This document shows, piece by piece, positions 46,018-56,348 of a DNA stretch of 64,000 bases (position 1 is the stretch's first letter; each line of letters begins with the position of its first letter). The notes under the pieces were generated by a model. That model saw only the letters and a list, made by a program, of their open reading frames with translations, was not told the origin of the DNA and made no database searches. The position numbers were made by a program, and so were the translations under genes. This DNA comes from Nitrosococcus halophilus Nc 4 (GTDB taxonomy: Bacteria > Pseudomonadota > Gammaproteobacteria > Nitrosococcales > Nitrosococcaceae), in NCBI RefSeq assembly GCF_000024725.1, contig NC_013960.1:62001-126000 (forward strand). Direction: 5' to 3'.

Positions 46018-46680
46018 TTAGGGGGGAGGCTTGGACAGGCTTGCAGACCATCTAGAGCGGGGCTCAGATGCTGAAGTCAGCTTTGCCGGGGGCTGGGTTT
46101 GGGTCGATTCTGCCAGCGAGGGAAAATAGCGGGCAATAAATTCTTGAGTTCGGCTCGCCTGCTCCTCTGGGGAAATAGAAAACTCCAGGGGAAAGGTTTT
46201 AACCGGGAGAGGAGGCTGGGTGTCGTGGCGTACAAAAACCACCGGAGCGGTAGGATCGGCAGGGCCGGCGCGAGGGGTTTTGATGGAATTAGAGCGCGCC
46301 AAAGGAACGAATTCCCTTTCGGAATTTGCGAGGCCAAGTTCTACTTTATAACGTTTATCGTCTGCCCAAAGATCCACATACCTGTGGTGGGCTCTCCTCG
46401 GGACAGCCACATCAAAGCGGGTGGGGGCGGCAAGCTTCCCGGCTGTTAAGTCATAAAACCGTAGCATCAGTTGAGTAGGTTTCTTGATCTTGAGTTTCTT
46501 ACGGGCGCGAACCAGATCCTGTTTCAGCACTGACCAATAGACATAAAGACAATAGGGGTTCACTACCATTAATACCACCTTGGTCCCCTCTGTGGGAGGG
46601 GGCCGGAAAAAGCGATCCCGCGTTTCTTGGCTGATCTGAAGCAGTTCTTGCCGGGAAAAAGGTGTATTTTCTTTATTCAT
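46018..46680 (-). CDS. DUF4912 protein
   Basis: A 220-residue protein whose middle reads GTKVVLMVVNPYCLYVYWSV, then MLRFYDLTAGKLAAPTRFDV, the DUF4912 (CBM-like, beta-sandwich) pattern. The C-terminal third is Pro- and Ser-rich and probably disordered. DUF4912 genes are often next to GH57 branching enzymes, and here the gap is 6 bases. A carbohydrate-binding helper role is an inference. Confidence 0.82.
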   Translation of the reverse strand: MNKENTPFSRQELLQISQETRDRFFRPPPTEGTKVVLMVVNPYCLYVYWSVLKQDLVRARKKLKIKKPTQLMLRFYDLTAGKLAAPTRFDVAVPRRAHHRYVDLWADDKRYKVELGLANSEREFVPLARSNSIKTPRAGPADPTAPVVFVRHDTQPPLPVKTFPLEFSISPEEQASRTQEFIARYFPSLAESTQTQPPAKLTSASEPRSRWSASLSKPPP

Positions 46681-47197
46681 ATTTCTTTCCCCGCTGACGA
46701 TGGATTCAAAAAGGGGACTCCAAGGCGGCCAATTGCCCTTGGGTGGGGTACCGTCGGTAGGTGACTTTGCATTGGTTCATACTTTTAGTATACAAGGCAT
46801 TTATATCATTGCATTTTTCGGCGTCAATATTGTTGAGTTGCGGATAAGCGCTGATTTAACAGTCGATCGGTCGAGTATAAGCCTCTTCGTGCGCATAGCG
46901 AACGCTACTTGTTGGCTGATAGGGGTGGTTGAACAGCGCAAAATTGACCGCGGTCTTCTCCAATTTTTTCTCAAGGGACTTAATACTTGGGCTAGCCAGG
47001 CAGTCATCGCTACTATTACTATCAAAAAAACACGCATCGGTAGTAAAAGTCGAAGCATAGAAACATAGGAATAATATCAGGAAAAGTGCGCAACAAATTG
47101 TGTAAACAAGGGGTCTACTTATTTTAGAGAGTAACTCTCAGCAGTGTTGACTGCGCCTTTTGTCATCCAAAAATGAGGAGCCGAGTAACTTTAAGCA
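46681..47197. other. 517-bp gap before sucA
   Basis: No supported gene. One + frame (46700-47068) and two - frames are open but none has both a proper start and a protein-like sequence. GAGAGTAACTCTC at about 47127-47139 is a short perfect palindrome about 60 bases before sucA and could be an operator. TTGACT at 47146 may be the -35 of the sucA promoter, without a convincing -10. Confidence 0.5.
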
Positions 47198-50029
47198 ATG
47201 AATGCCATTGTCGAGAAACGAGACAGCACTTCCCCCCTATATGCTGCCAACGCCCCTTATCTTGAAGAGTTATATGAAAATTATCTAAAGGATCCTAACA
47301 GCGTACCGGTCCATTGGCGGGAATGGTTCGATCGTCTCCAGGCGGGGGTTCCGGAACAGCCTATTCCTGAGCCGCCTTCCCGCCCCCTCGGGCCCATGGC
47401 CCGGCCATCCGCACCACCGGTGCCAGCAGAGGCCTTGGCCAGAGGATTAACGGCCAAGGCGGCTGAAAAACAAACCGCCGTGCTTCAGCTGATCAATGCG
47501 TACCGCTTCCGTGGCCATCAAAAAGCCAATATCGATCCCTTGCATCTCCATGAACGTCCCGTAATTCCAGAACTCGATCCTGCTTTCCATGGCTTCACGG
47601 AAGAGGATCTGGATAAGGTTTTTAGCACAGGGTCCCTTATTGGCCTTGCCCAGGCTCCTTTGCGGCAGATTCTCGCCTTAATCAAGAAAATTTATTGCAA
47701 TACTATCGGCGCCGAATATATGCACATCACCGAAACCGCCGAGAAACGCTGGATTCAAAATTACTTGGAGGGAGCACAGGGCAATCTGAGCCCGTCTGCA
47801 GAATTGCGGCGCCATATTCTGGAGCGGCTTACCGCAGCCGAAGGGCTAGAGCGCTATTTGCATACCAAGTATGTGGGCCAGAAACGCTTTTCCTTGGAGG
47901 GAGGGGACAGTTTGATTCCCCTCTTGGATAGCCTCATCCTCCATGCAGGTAGTAAAGGGATGGAGGAAATCATCATTGGCATGGCTCACCGGGGGCGGTT
48001 GAACGTATTGGTGAATACCCTGGGTAAATTGCCCCGGGATCTATTCATGGAATTTGAAGGCCGCCATGAAGTGGACGACAGCCGCTCGGGGGATGTCAAG
48101 TATCACTTAGGTTTCTCGGCGGACGCCGATACTCCGGGAGGTCCGGTCCATATTGCTTTGGCCTTTAACCCCTCCCATTTAGAGATCATTGACCCGGTGG
48201 TGGAGGGTTCGGTGCGGGCGCGCCAACAGCGGCGCAAGGATTGGCTAGGGGATGAGGTGATTCCCGTGCTTATCCACGGGGATTCTGCCTTTGCCGGTCA
48301 GGGCGTGGTCATGGAAAACTTTAACATGTCCCAATCACGGGGATTTTTCACCGGTGGTACCCTCCATATTGTGGTTAATAACCAGATCGGTTTTACCACT
48401 AGCAACCCTTTGGATACCCGCTCCACGGTTTACTGCACGGATGTGGCCAAGATGGTGCAAGCCCCGATTTTCCATGTCAACGGTGATGATCCGGAAGCCG
48501 TCGTCTTCGTGACTCACTTAGCGTTTGATTACCGCATGACATTTAAAAAGGATGTGGTGATCGATCTGATATGCTACCGGCGCCAAGGGCATAACGAGGC
48601 GGATGAGCCAGCGGTAACCCAGCCGCTGATGTATCAAAAGATCCGCTCTCACCCTACGCTTCGCCGGCTTTATGCCGAGCGTTTAATAGCACAAAATATC
48701 ATTGCTCCCGAAGAGCCGGATCGCATCCTGGATGACTACCGGCAAGCCCTAGAGCAAGGGACCAATGTGGCGCCCTGCGCGACCGAAAGCGCCCATCCTT
48801 TTAAAGTGGATTGGAAGCCCTTTCTCGGCACTTCCTGGGATCAACCGGTGGAAACTGGAATGCCTTTGCAGCGGTTGCAAGAGCTTGCAGCTCGTATCGA
48901 TCAGCCTCCCAAAGGGTTTGAACTCCACTCCCGTGTAAGTAATATTTTGGCTGACCGCCGCAAAATGGCGGCCGGGGCCTTGCCCATTGATTGGGGATTT
49001 GCCGAGACCTTGGCCTATGCTACTTTGCTGGATGAAGGGTACTCGGTTCGGCTAACGGGTCAAGACAGTGGCCGCGGCACTTTCTTCCATCGCCATGCCG
49101 TTATTTATAACCAGAAAGATGGCTGCGCCTATGTCCCCTTGGAGCAGCTGAATCCAGAGCAAGCCGATTTCAGTATTATTGATTCTCTCCTGTCGGAAGA
49201 GGCGGTATTGGCATTTGAGTACGGCTATGCCGCCACCGAGCCCAATGCTTTAGTCATCTGGGAGGCTCAGTTTGGAGATTTTGTTAATGGCGCCCAGGTG
49301 GTGATTGATCAATTTCTCAGTTCTGGGGAAGCAAAATGGTCACGACTGTGTGGGCTGGTATTGCTTCTGCCCCACGGCTACGAAGGTCAGGGGCCGGAGC
49401 ATTCCTCCGCTCGGCTGGAGCGTTTTCTACAGCTATGCGCGGAAGATAATATCCAAGTCTGTGTGCCGACCACACCGGCCCAGATGTTTCATATGCTGCG
49501 GCGGCAAATACTACGGCCTTACCGTAAACCCCTTATCGTGATGTCTCCTAAGAGCTTGCTGCGCCATCGGCTCTCGGTGTCCTCCTTGGACGAGCTTTGC
49601 AGTGGGGCTTTCCAGTTAGTCATCGGCGAAGTGGATGAGATTAAGCCCGCGATGGTGGAGCGGGTGATTCTATGTTCTGGAAAAGTGTACTACGATTTGC
49701 TTCAGGCGCGGCGGGATCAGGAACAGCATGATGTGGCTATTCTTCGCCTAGAGCAGCTCTATCCGTTTCCGCGGCAACAACTGGAAGAAGAATTAAAACG
49801 CTACCGTAGGGCCAAGGAGATCATCTGGTGCCAGGAAGAATCTCAAAATCAGGGGGCGTGGGATCAGCTTAGGCGCCGCTTGCAAGGATGTCTGCGCCGC
49901 AATCAAACCTTGCGCTATGCGGGTCGGGCTTCATCGGCGGCACCTGCGGTCGGCTACTTCAATTTTCATCTTAAACAGCAGCGTGCCTTGGTCAAAGATG
50001 CGCTCAGTCCGGGGGAAAAAAATGAATAA
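47198..50029 (+). CDS. sucA: 2-oxoglutarate dehydrogenase E1 component
   Basis: A 943-residue TPP-dependent decarboxylase of the TCA cycle that converts 2-oxoglutarate and passes the succinyl group to lipoyl-E2. Features are the N-terminal E2-binding segment LEELYENYLKDPNSVPVHWR, the TPP domain MAHRGRLNVLVNTLGKLPRD and VLIHGDSAFAGQGVVMENFN, and GHNEADEPAVTQPLMY. The pyrimidine domain contains LTGQDSGRGTFFHRHAV. AGGAGC lies 16 bases before the ATG. It is the first gene of sucA-sucB-lpd. The cycle is thus complete at this step, which is notable for a possible autotroph. Confidence 0.97.
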   Translation: MNAIVEKRDSTSPLYAANAPYLEELYENYLKDPNSVPVHWREWFDRLQAGVPEQPIPEPPSRPLGPMARPSAPPVPAEALARGLTAKAAEKQTAVLQLINAYRFRGHQKANIDPLHLHERPVIPELDPAFHGFTEEDLDKVFSTGSLIGLAQAPLRQILALIKKIYCNTIGAEYMHITETAEKRWIQNYLEGAQGNLSPSAELRRHILERLTAAEGLERYLHTKYVGQKRFSLEGGDSLIPLLDSLILHAGSKGMEEIIIGMAHRGRLNVLVNTLGKLPRDLFMEFEGRHEVDDSRSGDVKYHLGFSADADTPGGPVHIALAFNPSHLEIIDPVVEGSVRARQQRRKDWLGDEVIPVLIHGDSAFAGQGVVMENFNMSQSRGFFTGGTLHIVVNNQIGFTTSNPLDTRSTVYCTDVAKMVQAPIFHVNGDDPEAVVFVTHLAFDYRMTFKKDVVIDLICYRRQGHNEADEPAVTQPLMYQKIRSHPTLRRLYAERLIAQNIIAPEEPDRILDDYRQALEQGTNVAPCATESAHPFKVDWKPFLGTSWDQPVETGMPLQRLQELAARIDQPPKGFELHSRVSNILADRRKMAAGALPIDWGFAETLAYATLLDEGYSVRLTGQDSGRGTFFHRHAVIYNQKDGCAYVPLEQLNPEQADFSIIDSLLSEEAVLAFEYGYAATEPNALVIWEAQFGDFVNGAQVVIDQFLSSGEAKWSRLCGLVLLLPHGYEGQGPEHSSARLERFLQLCAEDNIQVCVPTTPAQMFHMLRRQILRPYRKPLIVMSPKSLLRHRLSVSSLDELCSGAFQLVIGEVDEIKPAMVERVILCSGKVYYDLLQARRDQEQHDVAILRLEQLYPFPRQQLEEELKRYRRAKEIIWCQEESQNQGAWDQLRRRLQGCLRRNQTLRYAGRASSAAPAVGYFNFHLKQQRALVKDALSPGEKNE

Positions 50030-50044
50030 CAGGAGAAAATATTC

Positions 50045-51340
50045 ATGGGGATAGAGGTGCGGGTACCGAGACTGCCCGAATCGGTGACGGAGGCTGTGGT
50101 CGGGGATTGGCACAAAAAACCCGGAGACCGCGTACGGCGGGATGAAACGTTGTTGGATCTTGAAACCGAGAAGGTGGTACTAGATGTGCCTGCTCCCGGT
50201 GATGGGGTTTTGCAAGAGGTGAGAAAAGAAAAAGGCGCCACCGTAGGTAGTGAAGAAATACTGGGAATCATTGAGCCCGCCGAGGTAAGCGAAAAAGAGA
50301 CTCCAGAAGCCCCGGCAGGCGGCGCCAAGGCTGCCAGCGAAGAAAAAACGGAAACCGAAGCCAGTGCCCAGGCCCCTTCCGCGAAGAGGAGCGCACCCCC
50401 GCCCCCTCCTAAAGAGGCTGAAGAAGAGGAACTGCCGCCCTTAAGTCCAGCCGTTCGCCGCTTGATTAGGGAGTATCAGCTAGATCCGCGGGAGATCCCG
50501 GCTACGGGCAAGGATGGTCGTTTGACGAAAACCGATGTGGTCCGGTTTCTCCAATCGGAAGAGCTGGTCACCGCCCCTACTGCACCGGAACCAGCACCGC
50601 CGCCTGAAGCAAAGCCTGCGGCGGTTCCAAAAGCAGAAGGCTATGGCGTTCGGCGGGAAGCCATGAGCCGGTTGCGGCAACGGATTGCCGAGCGGATGCT
50701 TGAATCCCAACAAACCACGGCGGCCTTGACCACCTTTAACGAGGTCAACATGCAAGAGGTGATGAGACTGCGTCATCGCCACCGGGATGCCTTTGAAAAA
50801 CGTTATGGGGTACGGCTCGGTCTGATGTCTTTCTTTATTAAGGCGTGTATCGAAGCTTTAAAGCGCCACCCCATCGTTAACGCTACTATCCATGGCAACG
50901 ATATTCTGTATTATCAGTATTATCATATTGGCATTGCTGTGGCGACGCCTCGCGGCTTGGTGGTTCCCGTACTTCGGGACGCGGATCATCTCAATTTTGC
51001 CGACATTGAAACCCAAATCACGGACTTTGCCCAGCGGGCCCGCAACGGCCAGCTAACCATTGAAGAACTGACCGGGGGGACTTTTACCATTACTAACGGT
51101 GGGGTGTTCGGCTCCCTGTTATCGACCCCCATATTGAATCCGCCCCAGAGCGCCATTTTGGGGATGCATAAGGTTGAAGATCGGCCCGTGGCGGAAAATG
51201 GCGAAGTTAAGATTCGACCGATGATGTATGTGGCGCTCTCCTATGATCACCGCCTTATCGATGGCAAGGATGCAGTCCAGTTTTTGGTGGCAGTCAAAGA
51301 AGCCCTAGAAGATCCCGTACGGCTATTGCTTGAAGTGTGA
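50045..51340 (+). CDS. sucB: Dihydrolipoyllysine succinyltransferase (E2)
   Basis: The 431-residue core of the 2-oxoglutarate dehydrogenase complex. Order: lipoyl domain with [19 protein letters not shown] (lipoylated Lys in ETEKV), a Pro/Ala/Glu linker, a peripheral-subunit-binding domain ([20 protein letters not shown]), a second linker rich in Pro and Ala, and the catalytic domain ending [15 protein letters not shown] with the HxxxDG motif. It follows sucA by 15 bases; AGGAGAA precedes the ATG. Confidence 0.97.
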   Translation: MGIEVRVPRLPESVTEAVVGDWHKKPGDRVRRDETLLDLETEKVVLDVPAPGDGVLQEVRKEKGATVGSEEILGIIEPAEVSEKETPEAPAGGAKAASEEKTETEASAQAPSAKRSAPPPPPKEAEEEELPPLSPAVRRLIREYQLDPREIPATGKDGRLTKTDVVRFLQSEELVTAPTAPEPAPPPEAKPAAVPKAEGYGVRREAMSRLRQRIAERMLESQQTTAALTTFNEVNMQEVMRLRHRHRDAFEKRYGVRLGLMSFFIKACIEALKRHPIVNATIHGNDILYYQYYHIGIAVATPRGLVVPVLRDADHLNFADIETQITDFAQRARNGQLTIEELTGGTFTITNGGVFGSLLSTPILNPPQSAILGMHKVEDRPVAENGEVKIRPMMYVALSYDHRLIDGKDAVQFLVAVKEALEDPVRLLLEV

Positions 51341-51361
51341 TCGGTATAGAATGCTTATCCT

Positions 51362-52795
51362 ATGTCTGAACGCTACGATGTTGTGATCATTGGTGCCGGG
51401 CCGGCAGGTTATGTGGCGGCTATCCGGTGTGCCCAGCTTGGCCTGCGGACTGCTTGTATCGACAAGTGGCTCTCCCCGGAGGGAAAACCGTCTTTAGGCG
51501 GGACCTGCCTTAATGCGGGCTGTGTTTCATCCAAGGCCTTGTTGGATTCTTCGGAGCTTTACCAACGGGCCCAAACGGAGTTTGCAGAACACGGAATCAA
51601 AGCCGCCCAAGTAAGCGTAGACCTTGCAGCCATGCAGGCCCGCAAGACCCGCCTGGTCCACCGCCTTACGGCCAATATTGCCACCCTCTTTGAGGATTAT
51701 CAGATTCAATGGCTTCCGGGGCATGGTCGGCTATTGGAAAATAATCAGGTGGAGTTCACGCCCCATGAAGCTGATGGCCCTCAGATGCTAGCAGCGAAGA
51801 ATGTCATTCTAGCCAGTGGTTCCCGGCCCATGGAGTTGGAAGCTGCCCCCATTGATGGAGAGCGGATTGTTGACTCCACAGGGGCTTTGTCATTCCAGGA
51901 AGTTCCGCGGCGTTTAGGCATTATCGGCGCTGGGGTCATTGGGGTAGAGCTGGGCAGTATCTGGTCCCGGCTCGGGGCAAAGGTGACTCTGCTTGAAGCC
52001 CGGGATGGGTTTTTGCCCATGGTGGATAAGGCGATTTCCCAGGAGGCCCATAAGCGATTCAAACAGCAAGGGCTAGATGTTCGTTTAGGGGCTCGGGTCG
52101 TTTCTACCCGGGTGACTTCAAAGCAGGTGACGGTGCATTATCAGATCGGAGAAGAGGACCACGAGCTTAAGGTAGATAAACTGATCGTGGCCGTAGGGCG
52201 CCAACCCTATTCTGAACACCTTTTTGCCCTGGAAACGGGGTTGCTGTTAGACGAAAGGGGGTTTATCCATGTGGATGAATATGGCGCCACCAACCTGCCT
52301 GGGGTCTATGCCATAGGAGACGTGGTGCGGGGTCCCATGCTTGCTCATAAGGGCTCCCAGGAAGGAATTGCCGTGGCAGAGGCGATTGCCCAGGGCAAGG
52401 AAACCACCGTGAAACGGGATAATATTCCGTGGGTGATCTACACGGAACCGGAAATTTCCTGGGCCGGGCGCACTGAGGAAGCCTTACGGGATGCGGGTAT
52501 TGAAGTCCGGGTGGGGACCTTCCCCTTTGCAGCCTCTGCCCGCGCCAATGCGATGGATGGTACGGAAGGTTTGGTCAAAGTGGTGGCGGATGCCAATACC
52601 GATCAGCTTCTGGGTGTCCACATTATTGGGCCTTGGGCCTCGGAGTTGATTGCCGAGGCGGTGCTGGCCATGGAATTTGCGGCCAGCAGCGAAGATTTGG
52701 CGCGGACTATTCATGCCTATCCCAGTTTAGCGGAAGCGTTACACGAAGCGGCCCTGGATGTAGACAACCGCGCTATCCATGTGGCGGGGCGTTAG
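51362..52795 (+). CDS. lpd: Dihydrolipoyl dehydrogenase (E3)
   Basis: A 477-residue FAD enzyme that reoxidises lipoate and reduces NAD+. It has IIGAGPAGYVAAIRCAQLG (FAD), the redox pair GGTCLNAGCVSSKAL, the NAD site LGIIGAGVIGVELGSIWSRL, YAIGDVVRGPMLAHKGSQEG and the C-terminal catalytic HAYPSLAEALHEA. It is the last gene of the operon, 21 bases after sucB. Its stop overlaps the end of the convergent PNPOx-like gene by four bases. Confidence 0.97.
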   Translation: MSERYDVVIIGAGPAGYVAAIRCAQLGLRTACIDKWLSPEGKPSLGGTCLNAGCVSSKALLDSSELYQRAQTEFAEHGIKAAQVSVDLAAMQARKTRLVHRLTANIATLFEDYQIQWLPGHGRLLENNQVEFTPHEADGPQMLAAKNVILASGSRPMELEAAPIDGERIVDSTGALSFQEVPRRLGIIGAGVIGVELGSIWSRLGAKVTLLEARDGFLPMVDKAISQEAHKRFKQQGLDVRLGARVVSTRVTSKQVTVHYQIGEEDHELKVDKLIVAVGRQPYSEHLFALETGLLLDERGFIHVDEYGATNLPGVYAIGDVVRGPMLAHKGSQEGIAVAEAIAQGKETTVKRDNIPWVIYTEPEISWAGRTEEALRDAGIEVRVGTFPFAASARANAMDGTEGLVKVVADANTDQLLGVHIIGPWASELIAEAVLAMEFAASSEDLARTIHAYPSLAEALHEAALDVDNRAIHVAGR

Positions 52796-53397
52796 GGATA
52801 TCGCCACGAGGCGTGGAGCAGGCCTTCCTGGTCCCAGGTAAAGCCAGCGCGGCGGTGTCCCTGTTCGGAGAAACAAAGCCAGTCTAGATGTTTGGCTATC
52901 GCTTCCAGCACCACGAAGTTTTCATATCCTGGGTGACTGCTTTCATCCATAGAGCCATGGGTGCTCTCTGGCATTGGCAAACCCGAGGTGGGTGCCGGCG
53001 CTACTTTACCTGGGGGGGCCGTGGTTTTATAAATTTGCCGGCCACCGGCTGGTAGCTCGTTCCAGGCTCGATGCGTGAGCTCGTTATGCTGATGAATTCG
53101 GATTTCGGTATAAATTCGAAGTTGTGTTTCCGTTTCCGGATCGAAAAAAACCAAAGTTCCCCTCGGATCAGCAAGAAGTTCGTGGTACTTAGGCGAGCGG
53201 CAATCAGTATTGATGAAAAGTTTTCTTTTCTCTGGCTCCACCCGGCGCAGCACCACCGTTCTGGCATTAGCTTGCCCATCTAGGCCAGAGGTGGCGAGCA
53301 CCGGGGTGCGTAGCCGTGATGCAGGATTTTGATATCCTTGCTGCAGGAGCCGCCAGGCATGTTCAAGGATGAAATATAAATCGTCGGTGTGCTGCAT
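52792..53397 (-). CDS. Pyridoxamine-phosphate-oxidase-family flavoprotein
   Basis: A 201-residue protein with a split-barrel FMN fold: LATSGLDGQANARTVVLRRV, then LFINTDCRSPKYHELLADPR and a C-terminal LDWLCFSEQGHRRAGFTWDQ. These match the PNPOx-like family, but the C-terminal signature of true PdxH is not seen, so B6 oxidase activity is unlikely. Substrate unknown. Confidence 0.85.
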   Translation of the reverse strand: MQHTDDLYFILEHAWRLLQQGYQNPASRLRTPVLATSGLDGQANARTVVLRRVEPEKRKLFINTDCRSPKYHELLADPRGTLVFFDPETETQLRIYTEIRIHQHNELTHRAWNELPAGGRQIYKTTAPPGKVAPAPTSGLPMPESTHGSMDESSHPGYENFVVLEAIAKHLDWLCFSEQGHRRAGFTWDQEGLLHASWRYP

Positions 53398-53528
53398 GCT
53401 ACTTATAGGGTCAAATTTAAGTTATAGCATTTTTCGTTTAATGAGACCTAAGTCCAATAGAGTGCCATCTAAATGGGAAGCCGCTATATTTTGAGAGCCA
53501 CTTGCCAAATATTCTCCATGACGAGCGG

Positions 53529-54983
53529 TTACTCCACAAGGGTTAAGCCACTGGGAACGTGACTGGGAACATCATGGCGAAGATCGAGGCTGGCAGGGTC
53601 CGTTAAAGCATGGAGAAATGCTAGAAGATGGCTGACTTCTTCATCGCTTAATTCTCTTAAGGGGAGTTCGTTGGCGGCGGCAATCTGATTGACTTTGCTA
53701 GTATCGTTTTGTACCTGGCAATCCAGGAAATCCAGATCCTCACGGAAAGGCAATTTAGCCTCTTCTGGACAGTCGTAAGTGAGGAGGGCAGTGACTGGAT
53801 CCAGGTGATGGCGAATTATGCCTTCCAGAGTGTTATAGGCTCCGTCATGCCCCCAGGGGCCGGTAATGACCACATTACGCAGGGGAGGAGTACGAAAACG
53901 GTAACGGTCGGCAGGATCGTCCGTTACCCGCTCCCGCCCAAAATCTTCATGACCCTCCGCGCCGTCGCCCTTGCCTGGGCCGATCTGGGGCATAGCAATG
54001 GCGTGGTATTGCATATCGGTTTGAAAAATTCCGCTGTGACAACTGGAGCAGTCTGCCTTTCCATAAAATAGCATCATGCCCTGAATGGCTTCCCAGCTCA
54101 TCGCCTTCTTATTACCCCGCAAGTAACGATCAAAGGGACTGTTATCCGCCCGCCATGCGACCGCTTCAAAGGCCGCAATCGCGTTAGCGGCATGGGCGTA
54201 GGTGATTTCCTCGGCAGTCAGGTCAAAGGCTTCGCCAAACAGCCGAACATATTCTGCGTTGGCTTTTAACCGCTCGGCGAGCTGTTCCCAAACGCCGCCC
54301 GATCCGGCTAAGTTGTCTGCAGCCGCCGCATCGGCAATGGAATTTTCACCCGGTTGTCCCGCCATTTCCGCAGCGGAGGTCACCGGAAACATGGCTTGAG
54401 CAGCCAGCACATTGTCTAGGATTCCCACGGGCAAATCATCACCCGCCGGGGTATGGAAGCCGCTGGTTGCTTGGAGGTTCACTTCTACCCGCCCGTCATG
54501 GAACATCGCCGTCATAGAGGTGGCACCTAAATTAAAAAGCGGGGTAGCATTCCGAGGAACGCGCTCATAAATAGCGTCATCCCCCAAGCCGGTATTCCGG
54601 GTAATCCCTAACCCTTGTCCTCCTTCGCCAACCGGGAGAGATAGGCCATCACCCGTAGCCGCTAGAGGATGGTGGCAGGTGGCACAGGAAATATTTCGGT
54701 TCCCGCTTAGAATTTTGTCGAAGAATAAAAATTTTCCCAGTTGGACTTTGGTTGGAGCAGGTGTGCCATGGTCATAAAAATCAGAGTCAGCCGTCGGGGC
54801 GGGTAATCCATGATGGGAGTGGGAATAGGTGGGGGTGTGGGTTAATAAAAGTGGAAATGAGGCCAGGTTATTATAAAAGTTAGAGCCCCTTGGAGAGGGG
54901 GATAATTCATGGCTGGTGACCGAATGGAGCGGTGTGCTTGCCAATAAAAAAGCGCAGAAAGACAAGGTAAATTTTTTTTGCAT
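53529..54983 (-). CDS. Diheme cytochrome c peroxidase (CcpA/MauG family)
   Basis: A 484-residue periplasmic protein with a signal peptide (about 1-24). It has two heme c sites: CATCHH (C100, C103, H104) and CSSCH (C312, C315, H316), the layout of bacterial cytochrome c peroxidases and MauG. The family segments KVQLGKFLFFDKILSGNRNI and RFRTPPLRNVVITGPWGHDG are present, with the C-terminal LDCQ region extended. It would reduce H2O2 using cytochrome c, or act as a MauG-type oxidase. The chain is about 100 residues longer than typical CcpA. Confidence 0.92.
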   Translation of the reverse strand: MQKKFTLSFCAFLLASTPLHSVTSHELSPSPRGSNFYNNLASFPLLLTHTPTYSHSHHGLPAPTADSDFYDHGTPAPTKVQLGKFLFFDKILSGNRNISCATCHHPLAATGDGLSLPVGEGGQGLGITRNTGLGDDAIYERVPRNATPLFNLGATSMTAMFHDGRVEVNLQATSGFHTPAGDDLPVGILDNVLAAQAMFPVTSAAEMAGQPGENSIADAAAADNLAGSGGVWEQLAERLKANAEYVRLFGEAFDLTAEEITYAHAANAIAAFEAVAWRADNSPFDRYLRGNKKAMSWEAIQGMMLFYGKADCSSCHSGIFQTDMQYHAIAMPQIGPGKGDGAEGHEDFGRERVTDDPADRYRFRTPPLRNVVITGPWGHDGAYNTLEGIIRHHLDPVTALLTYDCPEEAKLPFREDLDFLDCQVQNDTSKVNQIAAANELPLRELSDEEVSHLLAFLHALTDPASLDLRHDVPSHVPSGLTLVE

Positions 54984-55046
54984 GGCACTTCTCTAGGTTA
55001 AACCTGCTCGGGAAGAAAGTTTACTTAGGAATCATCCTGAATCTTC

Positions 55047-56345
55047 TCAGGATGGGGGGGGAACCAATACACACCATTTTATCCCATGGCCCTCCAAGGC
55101 CGTCACGGTAATATGAATGTCCTCGTAAGTGACGGTATCGCCCACGGCGGGTTCGCGGCCGAGCAAGTGCAGTACCAGCCCCCCTAGGGTGTCCACTTCC
55201 TCATGGGAGAGTTCCATACCTAATTGCTCACCAACTTCGTCCAGACGCCAGATGCCGGGTACATGCAAGTTACCTTGGGCATCGACAAAGGCAGCCACTG
55301 AGGTGCCAGGTTCTTCTTCGATTTCACCTACCACTTCTTCGCAGAGATCCTCGATTGAGACGATCCCCGAGGTGCCGCCATACTCGTCAATGACCACCAC
55401 CATATGGGTATGGGCCCGGCGCATTGCCGCTAACACGGCGTCTACAAGGGCGGTTTCGGGAACGAAGGAAAGAGGCCGGAGGTCCTCCTTCCGTAAGGAG
55501 TGGTTGGCGACAAGCAGGCGCAGCACGTCTTTGATATGGATTAGGCCGATGATCTGGTCTAGGGTCCCCTCGAATACTGGATAGCGGGTGTGGTGGGTGT
55601 TGGTGATGATCGCCGTTAATTCTTCGGGAGAGGCACCTAGGGGGATGCCGGTGACATGGACCCGTGGTACCATCACCTCCTCGGCCGTCCGCTCCCGGAG
55701 TTCCAGTAACTCGCGCAGCATTTGCCCTGCTTCCGGGTTAAGAACGCCGCTTTCTTCACTTTCTTCTACAATCAGCTGTAATTCTTCTGCGGTATGGTAG
55801 TGGCCGCTGGTGAGCCGGCGCTCAATCCCCATGGCCCGCAGAATAGCAGTGCCTAAGCTGTTTAGGGTGATGACCAAGGGATAAGTGGCGAACTTGGTCC
55901 AGCGCATGGGGCGGGTAATCCAGAGGGCGGTGCCTTCGGCATGCATCAGGGCAAGGGATTTGGGCACCATTTCACCTAGGACAATATGGAAGTAGGTCAA
56001 GATACTGATGGCCAGTACGCTGGCCACGGTATGGGCGGCAATCCAGCGGGAGGTGCCCAGCCCCTCCAACCCTTCGGCAAACCAATGGGCGAGGATGGGT
56101 TCGCCGTACATACCAAGCCCTAAGCTGGCGAGGGTAATCCCGAGTTGGGCGGTAGCAATGTAGCGGTCTTGCTGTAGCGGGTCCCGGAGGATGGCTTGTA
56201 CTAGGGCTGCGCTAGATTCTCCAGCAACCGCGCGACGCTCGATGGCGGCCCGAGGTACCCCAATGATGGCAAACTCCGCCGCCACAAAGATGCCGTTTAA
56301 GAGGATGAGCAAGACAATGATCATCACCGGTATCCACCATTCCAT
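55047..56345 (-). CDS. CNNM/CBS-domain membrane protein (hemolysin C/CorC family)
   Basis: The 432-residue protein has an N-terminal DUF21/CNNM membrane domain (LLILLNGIFVAAEFAIIGV, later ISILTYFHIVLGEMVPKSLA). A CBS pair follows (VMVPRVHVTGIPLGASPEE and MVVVIDEYGGTSGIVSIEDL), then a CorC_HlyC domain with VDTLGGLVLHLLGREPAVGD. Relatives are linked to Mg2+ or Co2+ export. It lies 3 bases after a paralogue on the same strand; the two probably form a heterodimer or pair. Confidence 0.93.
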   Translation of the reverse strand: MEWWIPVMIIVLLILLNGIFVAAEFAIIGVPRAAIERRAVAGESSAALVQAILRDPLQQDRYIATAQLGITLASLGLGMYGEPILAHWFAEGLEGLGTSRWIAAHTVASVLAISILTYFHIVLGEMVPKSLALMHAEGTALWITRPMRWTKFATYPLVITLNSLGTAILRAMGIERRLTSGHYHTAEELQLIVEESEESGVLNPEAGQMLRELLELRERTAEEVMVPRVHVTGIPLGASPEELTAIITNTHHTRYPVFEGTLDQIIGLIHIKDVLRLLVANHSLRKEDLRPLSFVPETALVDAVLAAMRRAHTHMVVVIDEYGGTSGIVSIEDLCEEVVGEIEEEPGTSVAAFVDAQGNLHVPGIWRLDEVGEQLGMELSHEEVDTLGGLVLHLLGREPAVGDTVTYEDIHITVTALEGHGIKWCVLVPPPS

Positions 56346-56348
56346 AAG

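Noticed and set aside
46700-47068. 122-codon frame before sucA
   Set aside because: No family pattern or ribosome site, and low-complexity composition; treated as non-coding.
46856-47137. - strand frame with a hydrophobic start (ALFLILFLCFYAS) and several Cys
   Set aside because: It resembles a small secreted protein, but no ATG, GTG or TTG start exists in the frame.
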